A stretch of DNA of 64,000 nt from Fasciolopsis buskii (taxonomy: Eukaryota > Platyhelminthes > Trematoda > Plagiorchiida > Fasciolidae). The position numbers were made by a program, and so were the translations under genes. This document shows positions 13,500 to 26,130 of the stretch, one piece after another (position 1 is the first letter of the stretch; every line of letters begins with the position of its first letter). The notes beneath the pieces were generated by a model. The model did not search any database, had not been told where the DNA came from, and saw nothing but the letters and a program-made list of their open reading frames with translations. The stretch lies in contig LUCM01007982.1 of assembly GCA_008360955.1 (NCBI GenBank), forward strand, positions 67,268 through 131,267. Direction: 5' to 3'.

Positions 13500-14830
13500 T
13501 AGTCAGTTCCCGTAGACTGATTACCAAAGACCGGGTGACTCTATGGAGGGAGCTAGGCATTCGTCTTTATTCTCGCATTTTGGTAGGAGCACATCCGATA
13601 CAAGAAGATAGTGAGTAGGGCCTCCTCAGCAGAGAATGTGGCACGTCGGTCATTTGAGAGCATTTCGGGTGGTACTAAAGGTCAGCTACCAAAGCTGAAG
13701 CATTTGGAGGGGTTGAACTGACCAAATATTCACTCTCCAGAACACATTAGAACATAGGGACATGTCCTCTAGATAGACAATCTTTTCTTCTTGGATTTGA
13801 AAGCGGTTTTTAAAGCAGCCGATCGTGCAATTCTGTAGTGCTGCTTCTTACTTGAGAATATTTCAGAAGAATTCAGTTCAATTTTCTTGCCCTCCTGGGC
13901 TTGCAGCGATATTTCAGCCTAGTTCACAACAAGAAGCTGTTTTCATGAATCCCCTTTTCAGCTTCTTAACGTTTCACTGAGAAGAATTTGAAAATCGCCC
14001 TATTTTCTCATGAGAGAATAGTGTCATTGACATAAGCTCAGACAGGAAGCTGGTTGACTTCGAGTATGAAGACAACGTTGTGCTACTGAGTAAAGACCCT
14101 AGAAAGCTGCAGGTTTTCGGCGATCACCTTAACGGCAGTGTGGGCACTTTTAGGTGTTTTGCATCTCTAAAGCCCAAATTACTGTTGGGCGATCAGATCA
14201 GCTGGAAGCCGAGTTTGGTTCTTATAGAAAAGTTGGGTGAAGTTGGTAGATTTAGTTACTTGAGTGGATGCATCTCACCTGTTAGTCGTAAATCGGATGA
14301 AATTCCCTCTGGCTTACTGAAGGCTTGATTACCATCCACCAATATGAGGCCGTGGAACTGTCGGCATGACATCCGGTTGTCGATCAAAGGTCGGGTATGC
14401 GCAGCAACAATGAGGTCGGTATTACTGTAAGGTTCCGAACAATGACTGTTGACAGCAGAACACGTATGAAGACTTTCGGTACTTGAACAACATTATTTTT
14501 GCATTATTGATAGAGTGGCGAAGAGAATTTCTTAACCCAAAGGTCAGCAGTAAGGCCCCGGACCCTAGGCTCATTTTTAAATAAGCGCAAAGGCTTACGT
14601 CTAAATTAACGTGGCTGGGAGAAGTTTTTCTCATTCTCACCGGAAGACTGCCTTGTTTCAACCAGTTATGCGAGGCAAGCAATAGTTGGACGATTTGTTG
14701 ATGACATGTCCAAAAGTCTGAGAACCTCAGCCAAAGAAATGACTGGTGTATGTGCAATTAGAGTGCCGAGTTAGAGTCCATTGGTTTCCCCCTAGCAATG
14801 GCTGGAGAATGTAGGGGCAGGGCTCAATGC
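13500..14830 (+). mobile_element. RTE/SR2-type non-LTR retrotransposon fragment, degenerate
   Basis: Plus-strand traces in shifting frames follow the order of an RTE reverse transcriptase. DQIFTLQNTLEHR starts at 13720. FLDLKA-like residues with later AD-RAIL lie around 13787-13835. A TTRS motif lies near 13925. The catalytic box at 14065-14076 reads YEDN instead of YADD. The open stretch to 14328 then contains FSYLSGCIS (thumb YLGSCIS block). RLSIKGRVCAATMRSVLL follows near 14372-14428, and a RLSVLEQ / LGHVLRM-like tail continues to about 14660. Many stops and frameshifts make it a dead copy. No endonuclease domain is readable upstream, so the 5' limit is uncertain. The 3' limit near 14830 is set by loss of resemblance. 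Confidence 0.8.
14065..14328 (+). pseudogene. RTE reverse transcriptase palm/thumb fragment with altered catalytic box
   Basis: This is the longest clean frame in the RTE remnant: about 88 codons from the catalytic box to a TGA. The box reads Y-E-D-N, with the second catalytic aspartate replaced by asparagine, so the enzyme would be inactive even without the surrounding stops. It continues with VVLLSKDP, NGSVGTF, LLLGDQ, KLGEVGRFSYLSGCIS and SDEIPSGLLKA. These match the expected order DIVLL, LNDSVG, LLQDW, ELGEVDRFSYLGSCIS and SDEISSRI-type blocks of this family. Confidence 0.8.
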
Positions 14831-17800
14831 TTCAGCCAGTAGCGATCGTGAATTTAAAGTAATTCTTGTTCAATATGGTTTCCAACACATTATTTTGCAA
14901 TTTATCTTCTACTATCCCTCGTCCTCGTTTCCACTTATGAGTAGAAGGTGTTGTGAAGTAGAGACCGATACCAGTGCAAATCGTCGGAACGCTAATGGAT
15001 ATGAGAAAATACAGATGAGATATCAAGTTTTTTATTAGTGCACGCAATGCCGATTTTAACCCGCAGTCTGTCATGAACATAATACCAGAATGTTTATTTA
15101 CAACAGCTTATCTAATACTAGTGTAAATATTAATATATTTTTATGAGATAATATCTGTGACTAGTGATTGTGCAGATTACTCATCAGGTGTGAAAATCAG
15201 TGTTTATCAAACAAGTCAGAAGTTTTCACATTTTTGATCGTTCTCAATGAAGTGATATGAAGCACCGAAAAACAATCACATTTCTGAGAACATATGACGC
15301 ACAACTGAAACCATCTTTTTGCTACTGGCCCGCTAACTGAAAGCTAGCCCACAGATTCTTGAACACGTTTTTCGCTCGATTTAGCGGTGACCTCTGTTGT
15401 GGTGATACAAACTAGGCTGATGCACACAACTAGTGGATAGAAGTTAAACGCTTGAAAGAAATTAGCTTTTCGTAACTGGAAGAAACAAAGTGGACTTCCA
15501 TTACCTAACAGTCATCGAGCCGAATAAATCTGATAGCTAAAGATTTCAGTATTGGTCATTTGATCCAAAATTGAAGTGTTGATCATCAACTCAGTTTGAA
15601 ATAATAATGATTTAAGTAGAATCCATGTGCTGAGTGTAAAACCGAACGACCGATTCAGTGGGCGTTTCCAATGTCTTTCCATAGTTACTCGAGTACATTC
15701 ATACAAATAAACAGTTCCAAACTGGTATTTTTCAGTTTTGTTATTCGTATAGTTTTACTCTGCCTGGTTTTGCGGTGGTTTGGACAAATTGCTTTAATTA
15801 ACTTTTCTGTTTTGGATACGCTCATCCATGAAATTAGTACGGTTGTCTAGGAAAGACAATGTAATAGAATTGTCTCCACCTATGAATAAAGTAATTCTGA
15901 AGAACCCCACAATGGGTTGAATATCAGTGTACAGCCGTTTTGTAATATTTGTTAATTGCCTCTTTTATTCCATGAGTTTGCATATGAATCCAGTCACTGT
16001 TGCCATACCGATTTCGGTCATCGGAAACTCTCAGATGAATGCTGTCAAAGAACCATCCACAATCCGAGGCATTTTGCTTGTTTAGTGGAATTGAGATCAA
16101 GTAATACTGACGTGGCACGTGATTGCGCACCTACGGATCTCTGGTTTCGTAAGTCATCGTTTATGTAGCATTCCTAACTAGTCACTCAAATGAAATTTGG
16201 GTGAAATGTCCGCATTTGATTGGTGACTTTGATGCGCCGGGTTTATGAAAAGAAATAAAAGAAATGAAATTTTCGGGGTTTCCACTATTCCACTATTTTC
16301 AACAAAGTGTTGGTAATAATTACTCTATTTTGAGCATGTGTCAAAGATACGGAACAGTAGAATTTAGAAATTGATGGTTGAATATTAGGTAGAATGAGGG
16401 GATACCATCGTCTGGTCTGTAGAGAGGTCAATACGAGTTATTTCAACAGCCATTAGTGATGTTACTTTGATGGACGACCATGGGAAAGTTGTACATCGAT
16501 AAAAAACGGCGGATCCACTATAGTCGAGCCAAATGGCGATCGTGTTTTGATGGCACAGTCAGAGCGTGATTAAACTATCGCACTGGCTATCAGCCGCCAA
16601 CTGACACTGAGTCGTGAATGGTGGGGGAAATCGAATCTGATGAAACAGTGTGTAGTCCGTGTTTAAGGATGTAGACATTTCATCCGTATCCAGCTGAGGC
16701 CAAGAAAATAGTCGGACCCATCAAACAATAAATTGAAAAGAAGATGAAAAAATAACTGTCATGCGAGTACGGGTATGTCCACTCTAATCCACCGAGTGTC
16801 ATCAATAATAGGATATGATTCGTGCAAACCTGACTTGTTTGTCCTGAATGGAGCTAGTGGGAACAGGTAATTGCTGGCTCGCAATATGCGCGACTGATGA
16901 TTGACGATTAGAGGTGGCTGATAACTGTTAAGCCGTTTGGGATTTGATTCTTTTCTGATGTTCAGCTAGAGGAATTTTAGGTTCAACATTGTTGTCTAAT
17001 TCAGATTTTCATTTTAAGAAAACGAATCTCATACCGGCAGAACTCCGTGTAATTCTGCACAAGTGTGGTTCGTCACAGGTCAACCATTCTAAAATCTAGC
17101 TTATTCTTATTCAAGCGAAGCATAAGATGAAAAATTCACGCCGATTTACATGATTTGGAATGCCTGCCGTTCAGGAAATTTGGTACGATTTTGTGGTTAC
17201 TACGGTATCAATTTAAAGCACCTAAAACTAACGTTGCACGAATTCTAGATCTTGAGCGATTTGTAAGAATTAGACGGAAACATGGTGGTTGTACCAAACA
17301 AAGAACACAACCGAATTGGTAAACATTTTCTTTAGAGGTAATCTTGAGTCAATGTCAAGGCTTGACTTAGACCTGGAAATGATACAGATCAAGGGAAAAG
17401 TAAGTTACGAAGGATTCCGAAGATCCCGTAATGAGATTCCTGGAGTTCCGGCAGATTACGCAAATTGGTTTATAAATGTCGTTAAAGACAAAATGTTTCA
17501 GGACCACACTAGGGAAAATAAGCAGGGGTGAACAGAAAACGTTGAAGTTGTTTTTCAGTTAGTGTCTAGAGCACGATGAAAGATTATATTGATGAGCAGT
17601 TTGGATTGGTATAGATTGATCAGTAGTGACTGACTACAGGACGATTTTTGTTTTCTTCCAATGTCAAGAATATATGATGAGTGTGATATGGATTATTAAA
17701 GCCAGTAAAAACTTGCGAAACGAAGTAAAAGGTTAATTAGATATCTGTCTTTGTCCACTGGACGTTTGTGAACGGCCAAACAAACTTTTGAAGCATCGAA

Positions 17801-20800
17801 GAAATTCATGCCAAGATAGTTTCAATAAACTAACAGTGGAAATTCCTTTGGTAGCATATAGGGTTGCTTAATTCAAATTTGCGAGGAAGGAGATCTATTT
17901 TTACTCAAGTCATGATGATATCTTCCAAGAATAAAATCTCTTGCTATAATTGCCCTTTCAAGCTTCAGTGTTTGCCCGCATGCACGAGAAGTTCCCAGTT
18001 TATTCTGCGTCCGTAATGGTTAATTTTGTTTGGTTTATTCAGGCGGTCCTGCGTCCCAGGACCGATACCACAAAAACAGTGAAAGATAAGACATCGGGTT
18101 TTCTGTCGATGATTGTTAACGTAACCTATCAAGAATGAGGTTCATGTGGAATTTAAAAAATATCTTTGGTAAATCATTCCTACTTGAGTATTCTTTATTT
18201 AGGCAGGGGTGGATGAGTTTGTGCCAAAGTAATAGTTGTTCTGTTTATGACTGGTGGGTAGCATATTCTTGCTTGGTGACCCGCCATGCATTACCGACGC
18301 CCATATAATCAGTACCGCGTAAAGAAAGCGTAAAACTGCAGTGATTATAACTAACACTTGACTTTGTTGGACAGTAGGCGTTATTTTATTGCTGAGTTTT
18401 GCATCGCCATTCAAAATGGAATGTAATAATGGTAATACTCATAGTATTTTACTTTCTTTGTTTATCACACAGGAAAAGCTAGACAGTTCAGTTTCATGGC
18501 TTTGGTTAGTGAATTATTGTCAAACAGAAAAGTGGTCGTCGCTGGGGTTTCGAAGTTGTGACGCTGACTTCACGACGACGATTGCTTCACCTCAGCCAGA
18601 CTCCCTAAACCGTTAAGGTTTAAATCCTAGTTATTCATATGTACACAACTTTTCGGAAGTCAGTAAGTAACTCGACGTTGTTGGTAGACTGTAATTGACA
18701 GACCTTTCGGCTGCCTTAAGTAGAATTTCTCCGGACACGCTTTAAATCCAAAAAGGATTCGCCTGCCCAAGGTAGCAGAAATTTTGACTAATTACGCATT
18801 CCACCAACAATGTTGTCATTGAAGTTTGAAGAATTGCATACATAAATTCATCACATGGAAAATCAACTTTTCGACAAACTCCGAAACTCGTTCGGTTCAT
18901 ACTAGTTAACCAGGGTTAAATCTCATGTTTTCTATAGTCACCCGAACTTTAGAACTGCTCGATTTCCATTTGGCTTATTTAGGATTTTTGTGTCTTTGTT
19001 TCTTTAAATTCCATTTTCCTAATCTCTGGTCTCCCGCCCATGCAGTACTGTCACTCTCTTTTTGTACTTATGACGCCAGCTGCCATAAAAAGAAAAAAGT
19101 TCGGAGCTAAACTGTATTGCTTAAATTGTTCGATTCACAGCCATTAATTTGGTTTTCTGGCCCTAATTACGTTAAGGCTTGCATAAACCTTTTGTGTCCT
19201 AATCAGTCTGATGAACGAAGCATCGAATACTTGGAGGTTGAAGTTTGGATTCGATTAATTCATGAATTCGTTCATTATAAAATTCACTGATGGAGATCAA
19301 TAAGCAACCGGAATCGGTTCTATTCAAACCGGGTTTTGCTGGTGAATTTGAGTGACTCAGTGGATTCGGCGAGGGGTTGCTACTTGGAAAACAAGTATAA
19401 TACTATAAGAGTAATATGGCCCTCGGAGTCTTAAGGTTTGAACTGTCCCAGTTGTATTTAGTGTGCTGGAAGAATGAGGTCTGTTCGAACGTTGGCTGCA
19501 ATTCGACACAATATATCACTGGAGAGAGGTGGGCCTGAGAAACTCCAGCGAAACTATACTCAACTTCGCAATCTGTTCAGCCGTCGGTCCGTGAAAAAAA
19601 TATATTTTCCCCGAGATCTGCGAAATGTTTAAAACTCCGCCAGGAAATTGTCTCCACGAATTAGTTTTGTCCTCACTCCTGTTCAATCTAAACAACTGAA
19701 TCTATGGAAGCAGAAAGCACCGACTGCAACTGGGCGTGCGATTTCGCCTGAACGGTTAAACTAATTACTTCTAAAAAGCTCAGATCAGTTTGCCGTGAAA
19801 CGATTCTTAGCAATCAAAGACAGCCATTGCTGACTGGCTCCGATTATTTCCGCGATAAATGGAAATCCGTCGAACGAGCAAATAGTCGCCGTCGATAGGT
19901 TTAGTTGTGTGAAAACGTTTCCCGCTGACAATGCTTACGTATCGAGAATGATTTCTTTCATCAAAGCTCTCAACTGCGGAAGATTTTTCAGTAATTTCTA
20001 AGGAAAAATGAAATGGAATTTCCCACTCAAGCTTTGGAAATCTCCATGTCTGACGTATTCAGTTTGAAGATATTCATCTCCATCAGCAGAGAGTACATAC
20101 CACCATTCACAGAATAATCACGTCAATTTCACTGTTTTATTCTCCAAAAAGGTGGTATTTGACTGAATTATTAACGCGGTATGTCCTGTCATGGAAATTT
20201 TCGTGGGTTTTGCAGAAAACGTTAATTTCTTCATAGTTTCACTCCTTGAAATATGGTGGTTTCAAAAGTCAGTGTAAAGACGAAGAAAAAAATCATCTAT
20301 CCGTGAATCCGATTCACACAAATAAGTGGAGTTGTTGTTTCACATATCTTATTCTATAGCCGGCTTGTTCTTGATCGTCCATCACAAATGAATACATATC
20401 TGACTCCCCTTATTCGATGGGACGAGTCAAGGTCTGAACATTTCGGCAAATTCATGCCTTTCTAGAAGTCACCTGTCAATAATCATAGGTGAGTACTACA
20501 CTTTAATCAAGCTTCATTGCGCATAAGTTTTCCGGAACGGCACGCTGGCTAGCCACAGAAGTTTTGACCAAGCGATGTTCACAAAAGGGAATGTGAAAAT
20601 ATCATACTGTGCGCCGGGGTTTGGAATGATTCACTTTCTCTGATTCTAAAATATTTCGAAGACATGAACCATTCGACCACCTCTGAAAACCTGGGACAAA
20701 ATAATTACTCCTACTCAGGTTTCCGATGAAATGAGCAATTATATGTAATCAGTGCTTCGACCCTCAGCGTAAATTAAGAAATAAATTCAAAAGAACCCTG

Positions 20801-23800
20801 CAGTTTAAACCATTCTGTCCATCAAACCCAACTAAATCTGATCCAGAGAAGAAGGAAGCTTGGCCTAACAGTTTGTGCTTAACATTAAGGACTTTTGACG
20901 ACCTTTTATAGATAGTTTGCGCTTACATTGTATCTCTGATTAACAAAACGGAACCTTTCGTACTTTGTCCCAATCTGTTTTGGGGAGTTCATACATTCTT
21001 TTTTTTTACTATTTTGGTGAGCTACTTGTTTTGTGAGCCATCTCGGACACAGCGTAACTTTAATCGGCTGTTTCTTTTGTTAGGAAGTTTGGTTAAAATA
21101 TTTAGACAAATATAGAATTGTTCCAACTCTGGAAAGTCCTAGATCTCGGAAGGAACCGAATCCAATCATGGGCACAACTCACACATTCGTACCATTTGCG
21201 TCTAGTTTTCTTGTCACATTTACAGGGTGTTCAGGTACACATCAGTAAAAGTGGGTACTATTTTTGCCTCATTTGCATTTTCTACTCGGCAGAACAGTAA
21301 AAATGTGTACTTTACTCGTTCCCTACCGCCTCAATGTTGATTTGCCTATCAATGTACGTTAAGTAAAATTTACCGAACTACTGGTTTCTGTTGCTTGATA
21401 CTAACAAGTGCATCTTTATTCATTTGATTTCCAACTTTCGACAACACGAAGCCTGCATTTTAGATTTGCTGCGGAAAAATCACGATTCCATTAAAAATCG
21501 GCAGGTTTCTTTCTCAAATTGCTTGGGTGCGTGACACCATTCGAATAATCCGCCGTCCGCTTCCATCACCCAGAAGGAATGGGCGATAAGGATTGCTTGA
21601 GAATGACAAATAGTTTGAAAGAAACTAAAGAATTTGTCAGGAAAAGTGTCTACTTTAAATGAGAAAATAGCGAACAACAACGTTGAAGGAAGTGTTCACC
21701 CTATCGACAGGCTAATAAAATCCATGCATTCCGGATATGGGTCTATTAAAACCAAGTGACATGAGAAATTGCACCCTGCAATTTTCATTGATAGGTTTTT
21801 CGGAAATTACAAGGAAGTAAATAAGAACCGCGAGGCAAAAGGTGTCCTGCATTAGAATTAGAAGTCTAAGTGAAAGTATAATTCTGTTGCGAAAATCGTA
21901 AACATTTTCGCACTACTAAGGAAAGGTATAGAAAAGATAATGTCATCCTCCTCATCCATCAAAAATAAACATATTCGTGAGCAGACAGTTCGTGGAAGCA
22001 GTGCCACGAAAAAGCGGACCTCTCACCATTCAATGGACCAGCTGTTTTTCCTTTTTCATGGTATGTCCTAGAGACTGGGACATGGAAAACTCAGTGTCAG
22101 TAATTTGCAAAATTTGCGGTTACCTATGACAAGTCACATTTTTACCTCCACAAAACCAACGGCATTTTGCAAGGACTGACCGGGAACAGGTAAATAGTTC
22201 ATACCAATGAATTCCCTTCCTCCCTGCCGGATCACTGAATGTTACTGACATTGTCAGCTGGTCAGAAAGGAATAATCAAAAAATAAAAGTGCAAGGGTAA
22301 TTTCGAGTTTTAGAGACCCAAATAGCAGACCAAAATCACACTACAGCAAAAATATTCAGCAAATAACCAAATCACCAATGGGAGTAGGGGTAATCGTAAG
22401 AGACGATATCACGGTAGAAGAATGATGAGAGAAGATTCTGATTCAAGAGACCTAAATAAATGAATGTTTTTTAGTTTAACCAGCCATGATTCAAGTGGTT
22501 CTTGAGGACATACTGAAGAGTTGTCGTGATTTCAACGGGTCAACGACGTCCTTATCCATCTGCTCAAGTTTAGGGCACTCCTTTTTCTTAACAAGAATTC
22601 CATAAATGGAAATATCGCGAATCTCGGTTGTTGCGACCGTGATTGTATGCACTGGCTAGTCGAATTATCCTCCGCGTCGCAGAAAAGTTTCATATTGGGA
22701 TTGATCGCGTTGGCTCAGTTCAAACTATTTGATGTTTATTCATCTAAGAACTACCTGCATTCCACGAAAGTTTTTTTACATCAGAACGATTCTGCACTTC
22801 ATTTACAAGTATGCTTGTTTTGATTTCCTATGATTGATTTCACTGGGAATGACAAGTTCACAACATTGTTTCACTTCTTTAAAAACAGTTAAGTGATTGC
22901 TAACTACGACCGCTTCGTTGAGCAAATCTAAACTGTCCGGTTGATTCCACTGGAAAATTGATAAACCATAACGGGAAATGAACCGTCATTTTCAGGTCAT
23001 TTGACTCTACTAAATTCATACCACAATTCTTTTATACCATTTGCAAAACGGTCACATAAAAACGGCGCAATTCCAGTAAGCGATACCCAGTTGGCAACTG
23101 GGCTCAGTCGGGAATGGCTTGGATTGCCACGGTGGAAGGGATCGAATCATGCGTGGGCGCAAAATGACAACGCTGTGTTTCGATCCGGCCTTTCGCCACC
23201 GAAGTGAAACCAAACAGAGTACATTCAATCTGGACACAAATAACGCGTGACCGATTTTTAGTCGAGATATATTTCCCTGTCATCACAACTAACTACTTGA
23301 CAACTAGGAAGAAGTAGAAGCATCCTAAAACAAATGGATGAAAAAAGGGACCAGCTGCTCTTGTTTATCTGGTTTTAAAACAATTGGCGAAGTGCAGCGT
23401 TTTCCCGCCTGAACCAAAACCGGAAGAAACAATTTGCTTTGTTTCTGCCTCAGTGATGTTAGCTTTGAGGAAAGGGTTTCAGGCGTCCGTTCAAAATCGG
23501 TATCATTTGAAACTTTACCTATTTTTTTAGAATGCAGCAAGGCAGAATGAGTATTGTTGCACTGTCCTACAAGCTAAAATTGGAAACATCCAGGACATTC
23601 CACATTTTTGAGATTGGCAAACGGATAAATGCAAAGTGATAGTGCTTGTTAGGTCGACAGTCTTACGGTGAATCAGTGATTTGTGCCATAGATCTAGAAT
23701 TCAGCGTAAATGAGCAAGAGGATTAGCGCTTAAGACCGGCGAGTTTGAAATTTCAACAATAAGAGCTGAGGAACTTTGTGACCGCTGCTGCTCTGATAAG

Positions 23801-23805
23801 GTTTC
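14831..23805. other. No gene recognised
   Basis: About 9 kb of AT-rich sequence with chance ORFs only. A GC-richer patch at about 23050-23240 could be an old repeat fragment. A poly-T run sits near 21000. Confidence 0.55.
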
Positions 23806-23997
23806 GCTATATTTTTATTAGCGACCAGAAAGAAAAAAGATATGCCATAAACAGGGTAAAACAACATCATTGTATGAAGTCATGCATAAATAATATTGCA
23901 TTTGAGTGAAACTGAGGGGAAAAATAAGACAATTGGTATGCCAGTAACATGGCAACTAAGAACAAAAACAAACCTGTCGAGGAAAGACTTGAGCACA

Positions 23998-24210
23998 CTA
24001 AGAGAGGTTGCCCAGAAAGTCGGATGAAACACGGCCACGGTTTTTCAAGATGTGTGCTAAATTTGGGACAATGGAGTTCCAATAGATATTGATTCTAGAG
24101 GGCATGGAACGAAAGTGAACGGTGTTGAAATAGGACAGGGGCACTTTGAAAGATCGTTGTACAGAGGATGCGTGGGATCTGAAAGAATTTTCTGAACAAA
24201 TTTTTCCCAT
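23998..24210 (-). pseudogene. C-terminal domain of the CR1-like element ORF2
   Basis: An open frame of about 70 codons ends with SDFLGNLS and a TAG at 23998. The block RSFKVPLSYFNTVHFRS matches the arginine/phenylalanine-rich tail typical of these ORF2 proteins, shortly before the stop. About 180 bases of 3' untranslated sequence follow, to about 23811. Confidence 0.75.
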
Positions 24211-24211
24211 G

Positions 24212-24573
24212 CGGATAAGTGCTGATCACAGATTGAATATCATTATTACGATAAACAGATAGCCATGCTAATAAAGGCCTAGCACAACCAAAGGTTTCCA
24301 GTTTTTGAAGTAGAACGGACGGTGGGATTGAATCAGATGAAGACTAATAGTCCAGAAAGAAGTAACCCATAGATTTCTCCCATGCATCTAAGGACTTACA
24401 AATGTGATGACTGAGGGAGGCAATAGTGTCCAAAGTGGATCTGTTAGATTTATAAGCGAACTGAAAGGGATCGTCAGGAGGCTGCATAGAAGAACGTTGG
24501 TGCTTAAGAGAAGCACGCCTTGTCAGTTTAAGACCAGAAGATGTTAGGACGATGGGGCGAAAGCGTTTTGCTA
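24212..24573 (-). pseudogene. Reverse transcriptase fingers/palm fragment of the CR1-like element
   Basis: Readable in one frame on the minus strand with a single internal stop. The motif order is FRPI, then DPFQFAYKSNRSTLD (RT block with QFAY/STLD), then FLDY (palm A region, normally FLDYSSAFDS; here a TAG and SSSDS), then VLLQKLETFGC and LLAWLSVYR. The aspartate-containing (F/Y)ADD block that should follow about 50-70 residues later is absent, because the C-terminal domain of the ORF begins at once. This is an inactive copy. Confidence 0.85.
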
Positions 24574-25226
24574 AAGCAGTAGAACTGATGGATTTTTAGA
24601 TGGGAACAATACTGACGGGTCTCCAGCAGTCAAGGATAGCAGACAAGCTTGTTGATGTTAATCAGAGAAGTGAACGCACCAGTCAGGACCACAGCCCCGC
24701 GCCTTAAAGAGCTGAGGGCAGACTGTTAGGAATAACCCGTGGTAAATTTAGTGGTGCACAGAAAGTCGAACACATCGTTCCTAGAAATCCTTAATACTGT
24801 TAAATCATCATCCTGTCCAAATATGACTGGGATATGAATGGAAGGGTGGATGAAAGTTTGGTTTATGCTGTCGACATCCGCAGGATATTTCGCATTTTTC
24901 TATTTCTTCTCACACAACAGTCGAATACAAGTCATGGGAATCGGTTTATGTTACCAACCAAGAGTTTGCTGGCGAATGTCGTGTCGATGCATTTGGTATC
25001 AGATTTTATTAGGACGGAAATATACCACACGCCTGAGTTATTACGAGGTTTGTAGAAATATTCCTTGAGTCTTGTTAGAGACTTCAGTATCTGGGACGAT
25101 ATATGGCCACTTGAGACGAATAGTGTTTCTAAGGTACACCAGATATCGAAGATCACGTTGGCGATCTCTGAAAAGTCTAACATTGTCATTGAGCAGGAAT
25201 TCAGCATAGAAACAAGTGGATGCGAG

Positions 25227-25508
25227 TCAAAGGAGTTTCTGAAAAAGAGTGAGGTTGTTCTGCGAAAAGTGACACAGACGCAATCGGATGTGATTTGTTT
25301 GCTTGAAGGAATGGAGGGCTGAGCGGGAGTATATCTTGGGCCTCAACAGAAGCAGAGAATGATCATTACTTGAGACGGGAGCACGCAGTTTTAGGGAAAA
25401 CGGATTAGGGTGATTGGTGCAGCTCCATCTAAAATGGAGTTGATTGTTGGGAGAAATGCAGAGGGTAGTCAAATCAAGCATATTTAGTGGTATGGCTGAT
25501 GTACACAA
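25227..25508 (-). pseudogene. Endonuclease C-terminal fragment of the CR1-like element
   Basis: An open frame of 93 codons contains the SSNDHSLLLLRPKIY block. This corresponds to the terminal SDH motif region of EEP endonucleases, where S-D-H has become S-N-D-H with a shift. It lies in the expected order between the endonuclease start and the linker that leads to the reverse transcriptase. Confidence 0.65.
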
Positions 25509-25783
25509 GCTATCCTAATGAGATGAAACAATCGAAAAATGTTGCGCATTGTTTTATGATCTAAAAGAGACAATGTATAAGTTCGTTTTGATGGTGCCGT
25601 TATGGCGGGATAACTTGAGATGACACAGTGTTAGAGATAACCAATTCCACACAGGCAGTACGTATAAATAATTCGGACTTGCTAGATTAGGAGTTCATGT
25701 AAATTGCCATAACAGCTCCATTCTTCTGATTCAAGACTCTATCCTTCCGGTCGAGTCTAAAGCACTTTATCGACACCAGTGAA

Positions 25784-25927
25784 TCACCAATATCCGGATT
25801 CAGCCAAGATTCTTGCACGCAGATAACATGTTAGAACATTGATCGGTAATTTAAGTGCGAGGGACAGATCCAACATTTTCGTAAACGGAGAACAGCTATT
25901 GATACTCAGTAATGGCGGAATGGACAT
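25784..25927 (-). pseudogene. Endonuclease (EEP-type) N-terminal fragment of the CR1-like element
   Basis: The start candidate at 25927 (MSIPPLLSINSCS) is followed by a hydrophobic strand and VLTC, where an active AP-endonuclease-like domain would read as an aspartate-valine-isoleucine-cysteine strand ending in a catalytic glutamate (ETW/ESW type). The catalytic glutamate is not readable in this copy. Below it, in other frames, DRK-type and NQKNGAV-like traces continue toward 25690. The upstream 65 codons of the same frame (to 26128) are serine/arginine-rich and may be the ORF1-ORF2 junction. Confidence 0.6.
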
Positions 25928-26130
25928 CTTGGTCGGAGGGGTGCATTTAAGAGCCGTCTGCCGACCAGCACGAGCACTTCTTTCGGATGGACTGGATCTT
26001 TGCGAGACTGCACTGCGCGATTTCTTTCTAGAAAGGAAACCTTTAGGGTTTTCAAACAGCAATACTTCCGACCAATGGCACCGGTGAACGGAGACCATAA
26101 TGGACCCGAAAATCCGACATGAAATCAACG

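Larger units (their letters stand above)
23806..26130 (-). mobile_element. CR1-like non-LTR retrotransposon, degraded and internally deleted
   Basis: Read on the minus strand, broken frames line up in the order of a CR1-like ORF2. The endonuclease N-terminus, around 25784-25927, has a plausible start at 25927 and the stretch LPINVLTC. The endonuclease C-terminus is at 25227-25508 and contains SSNDHSLLLLRPKIY. A linker follows at 24932-25207, then reverse transcriptase fingers and palm at 24212-24573 with FRPIVLTS, DPFQFAYKSNRSTLD and the FLDY box. The C-terminal domain is at 23998-24210, with RSFKVPLSYFN and a terminal SDFLGNLS before the stop. Several frameshifts and stops are present, including a TAG at 24344-24346 just after FLDY. 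The stretch that should hold the (F/Y)ADD catalytic box is missing, joined near 24210. The 3' end carries AATAAAAATA at about 23811-23821. The element cannot move on its own. Family clade is from remembered resemblance. Confidence 0.85.

Noticed and set aside
17336..17399. Short exon with acceptor TTTTCTTTAG and donor AAA|GTAAGT
   Set aside because: Only 64 bases with no protein similarity; such splice-site pairs arise often by chance in AT-rich DNA.
19202..19222. CTGATGAACGAAG, resembling a hammerhead core
   Set aside because: No stem II fits between the two conserved blocks and the GAAA box is GAAG.
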